Assembly (NCBI RefSeq): GCF_003672135.1
Contig: NC_039506.1
Coordinates: forward strand, 14,384,001 to 14,448,000
Source of the DNA: Ooceraea biroi
Taxonomy: Eukaryota; Arthropoda; Insecta; Hymenoptera; Formicidae
Length of the DNA stretch: 64,000 nucleotides
Direction of reading: 5' to 3'
Shown: positions 61,201 to 64,000 of the stretch, piece after piece
Numbering within the stretch: position 1 is the stretch's first letter
How the letters are laid out: the number at the start of each line of letters is the position of its first letter
Notes under the pieces: model-generated
The model's database searches: none
Told to the model about the DNA's origin: nothing
The model's input: the letters and a program-made list of their open reading frames with translations, nothing else
Program-made: the position numbers and the translations under genes

Positions 61201-64000
61201 TTGTGTACATGTCAGATGTTAACAATTGGGGACATACCATACGGCTGTCGTGACTATTCAACTGTGCAAATTTTTATTATCGCGCACATTTTTCGTGATA
61301 ACTCTCAAGCAACTTCGTCAGCAACGAGCGCTTCCTCACGGAACATTGCATTGATCTGCCGAACGGGACGTATCGCGAAGACGACGTGCGATGCAAAATG
61401 ACGAGGAATGAAAGCCGAGACACAGAGAAACCCGCGAACTTCCGCCGGAGCTTTGGTTCACTCCGACGCGACGTGATTCCGGAAGAAGCCGTCTCGACGA
61501 TCGGTGCGTAATTTCTCGCCGGAATTTGTTGCTTCGATTTGTCATCCCGCGGCTCGTCCATTAGCGATCTGCGCGATCGCACGAGCGACGACAAGCGATT
61601 TCAACGCGGCTCAGCGCGATAACGACATGCGGGCGACGAGCGAGTGGTCGAAGAGGTGCACATGGTGTTCATTAGGGTGATCTGCCGGATGATCCTGTCG
61701 GTGTAATTCCCGGACAGCCGAGCGGAATCGATAAGCTTTCAATTTCGCAACTTTCCGACAGATTTACAGTCCGTCCTCGAGATTGCACGTTTTGCGACTA
61801 TGCAATAACCGATTTCACTGCATGCCACCCTCTCCCTTCCTGCACGCGCGATAGCGATATAATTTGGTCGGAACCGATGGAACGGCTCTTCGCATATTAA
61901 TCTCGCGTGGAAATATGTAAATGCACGTTTTCAAGGTAAATGGATAAATTATGTAGTCATTTTGTGAGGCTGGAATATATGTTTAAATAACCTTCTCCTT
62001 CTTTCTCTCTTCTTTCTTTTTTTCCGTCTTCGATGGAATGAGAATTAGCATTTTCAGATTTTAACGAGTGCTGGATACATTTAATAATATTTTTACTCAA
62101 ACATTGTGATATGTAGACTCTGCAACAATCCTACGAAATGGAATATTAAGAAAATACGATTTTATATTTATATAACACACAGAAAATTAATAATGCCGAC
62201 TTATTGTTTGCGTATTATTACGCGAGCACATCAAAGAGAATACGCAAACAAACATTTTTTCGAGTTCTCATTTGCATCAGCCAATGTTATTGACCATGTT
62301 ACTGAGCGTTGCCATTATACGTGTGTTTATGAAGAACAAATAGAGGGGGTGGAACCCTTAATTGATGAAACATGTGTTTATCTCTATCGGAGCTCCGTTA
62401 AGCTGATCGTGTAATTTTATGCGTTAGATCATTAACTTTTGCGTTGCGACACGTGCGCAACGTCCGCTGCACCGTAAACGTAAAGCATCGCTTTAACGCT
62501 TCGCGGTGCTGGAAATGCAGCCCAGTCCTGGCTTAATGACGCGGCCGGATGTTAATTATACGATATTCCGCGGATCCCGCCGCCCAACCGCTGTGGAAAC
62601 GCGGTGCCGGCCATTGGATAGAACGCAGCTCATAACGTAGCGTATGGAGGCACGGTGTGTCCTCCTCGATTTAAACGACTCGGCATTGCTGTCGTGCGCG
62701 AGCCGCGTAGATGACCTGCTCCCGACTGCACTCGACGTTAACGTTGACGTTGCGGTGCACACCGGCCACCGGAAAGATCCCGGACATCCCCAAAAATTCA
62801 CAACGCCAGAGTTCGGCTCGTGCAAACGTGGAAAGCTGCGCGTTCACCGTCGATGTACGCGCGAGGTATTATATTTGCGCGTTATTGTTCGACGTGGAGC
62901 AGGCACGCGAAAAACGATATCCATTCATTTTCCCATTCATTCGCACGTCGACCACGTCGTAGATTGTTGTAAAATGTTGCTGTTAGTAATTTTCCCTTTG
63001 GTGCTTTGTTAGTCACGAGCTAATTATTTATAATGAGGCTGCAAGCACGTGCGCTTTACTCGCGCGCGACCGCATCTCGAGGAACGTCATTCACCAAGAC
63101 GCGAGCCTGATGTAAGCTTGACAAATTTTTCAAACAAATCCGCGCGTAATGAGTGAAGACACGCGGTGCCCACGAGAGAAAAGGAAAATCATCGTGCTTG
63201 TGCTTTCACCCGAGAGCCGAACTTCTAAGGTTTAAACTTTCGTAATGAAGTCTCGGTCTTTAGAGCCCTCGCCGTTCCTAGCTCGTTCGTTTAGAACGAC
63301 GGTGGTTGCGGGAAATTTATCACCATTCACCGGTGATACTTTTGCGCGACATTTGTCAGCGTTACGTCGACCGATTCCACGACGCCCGACGACGACGTTG
63401 ACAACGACGGCGAATCGATCGAACAGATCGATTCGGCACGATTATACCGCGCTGAGTGCTGACTCCCATTCTCGTTCGCGATCGAAGGGGTCGTAAAGTC
63501 GGTGGTTGGTGCGCGAGCTAGGCGCCGGAAAGTTGGGCGGACGATAGACAGTTCGCTCAATTATTAAAATAAAGTCCCAGCACTAGTTCCCGAGCGACGA
63601 ACGAGACGATGGCGGCGGATTCGTCGCGAGAATGAAGCTGGGAATTCGCGTCAATCTAATTCATACACGTCTGGCGTGCAATCGGGACGCCTGGAATCGT
63701 TGGAACGCTTCGGCGTCTGGATGGAGGATCGTTGCTGCTCGCAACCGGCCGGCCTGCTGCATGATCGTCGCGCGTCGTCCGAGCATGGTTTTAATTACGC
63801 TGAATGAAAGCAATCGGAAAAATGTTGTGATAAAAGGAGCCGGCCCTTGCGACAAATAAATCAATGCGACGCGATGAAGGTGATTTTTGCGATGGGACCA
63901 TATTGTATAATATACATATACATTATATAGAGAATATTGTAGAGCATTTATAATAAATGTATGCATGTGCTAGATGGAAATCTTTTAGTTATTTGATATA
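55212..64000. other. CpG-rich block with AT-rich gaps
   Basis: CpG-rich with AT-rich stretches near 55320-55470, 58780-59140, 60790-61110 and 61960-62250. Open frames reach 180 codons (56302-56844, minus) and overlap frames on the opposite strand, so they look like chance frames. Confidence 0.55.
56998..57042 (+). repeat. (TA)n/(TG)n alternating tract
   Basis: About 45 bp of alternating pyrimidine-purine sequence: TA run, mixed TGCATGTACACATACG, then TG run. Confidence 0.9.

Overview
This 64-kb window looks like non-coding (intergenic and/or long-intron) DNA from an animal nuclear genome. There are no operons, no ribosome-binding sites, no dense gene packing and no recognisable host protein-coding exon. 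CpG-rich blocks alternate with AT-rich blocks, simple repeats are many, and a Tigger/pogo-type DNA transposon is present. Undepleted CpG, frequent GA/CT and GTC/CGA microsatellites and this transposon type together suggest an insect, most plausibly a hymenopteran such as an ant. That assignment is inference, not a sequence match.

The only recognisable protein-coding material is the decayed transposase of one element at 18371-21826. The element has near-identical terminal inverted repeats of 243 and 246 bp and a second, perfect 67-bp inverted pair inside them. Its left arm carries a 515-bp insertion. The transposase is on the minus strand, starts at 21263 and has a TATA box upstream. It keeps a helix-turn-helix DNA-binding region, the first catalytic Asp motif and a Cys-rich tail, but it is broken by frameshifts and lacks the second catalytic Asp.

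Three further repeat structures stand out. At 10931-11950 there is a mosaic of inverted and direct duplications (segments A, B and C). At 26742-27490 there is a tandem array of six units of about 128 bp arranged as an AB-AB higher-order repeat, closed by a 26-bp inverted copy of the unit junction. Just after it, at 27615-28750, is a 1.14-kb palindrome with 472-bp and 471-bp arms around a 193-bp spacer, which would give a long double-stranded hairpin if transcribed. A 240-bp AT-rich element with short matching ends lies at 54972-55211.

The rest is CpG-rich sequence with chance open frames, AT-rich spacers, microsatellites (GA, CA, AAT, GTC, CAG), an 82-bp alternating purine-pyrimidine tract at 33724-33805 and several short perfect hairpins. 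Long open frames in the CpG-rich blocks (up to 297 codons) show no recognisable domain, sit in stop-poor sequence and several lack an ATG start, so they are not called as genes. No rRNA, convincing tRNA, CRISPR array or known microRNA was recognised by eye.
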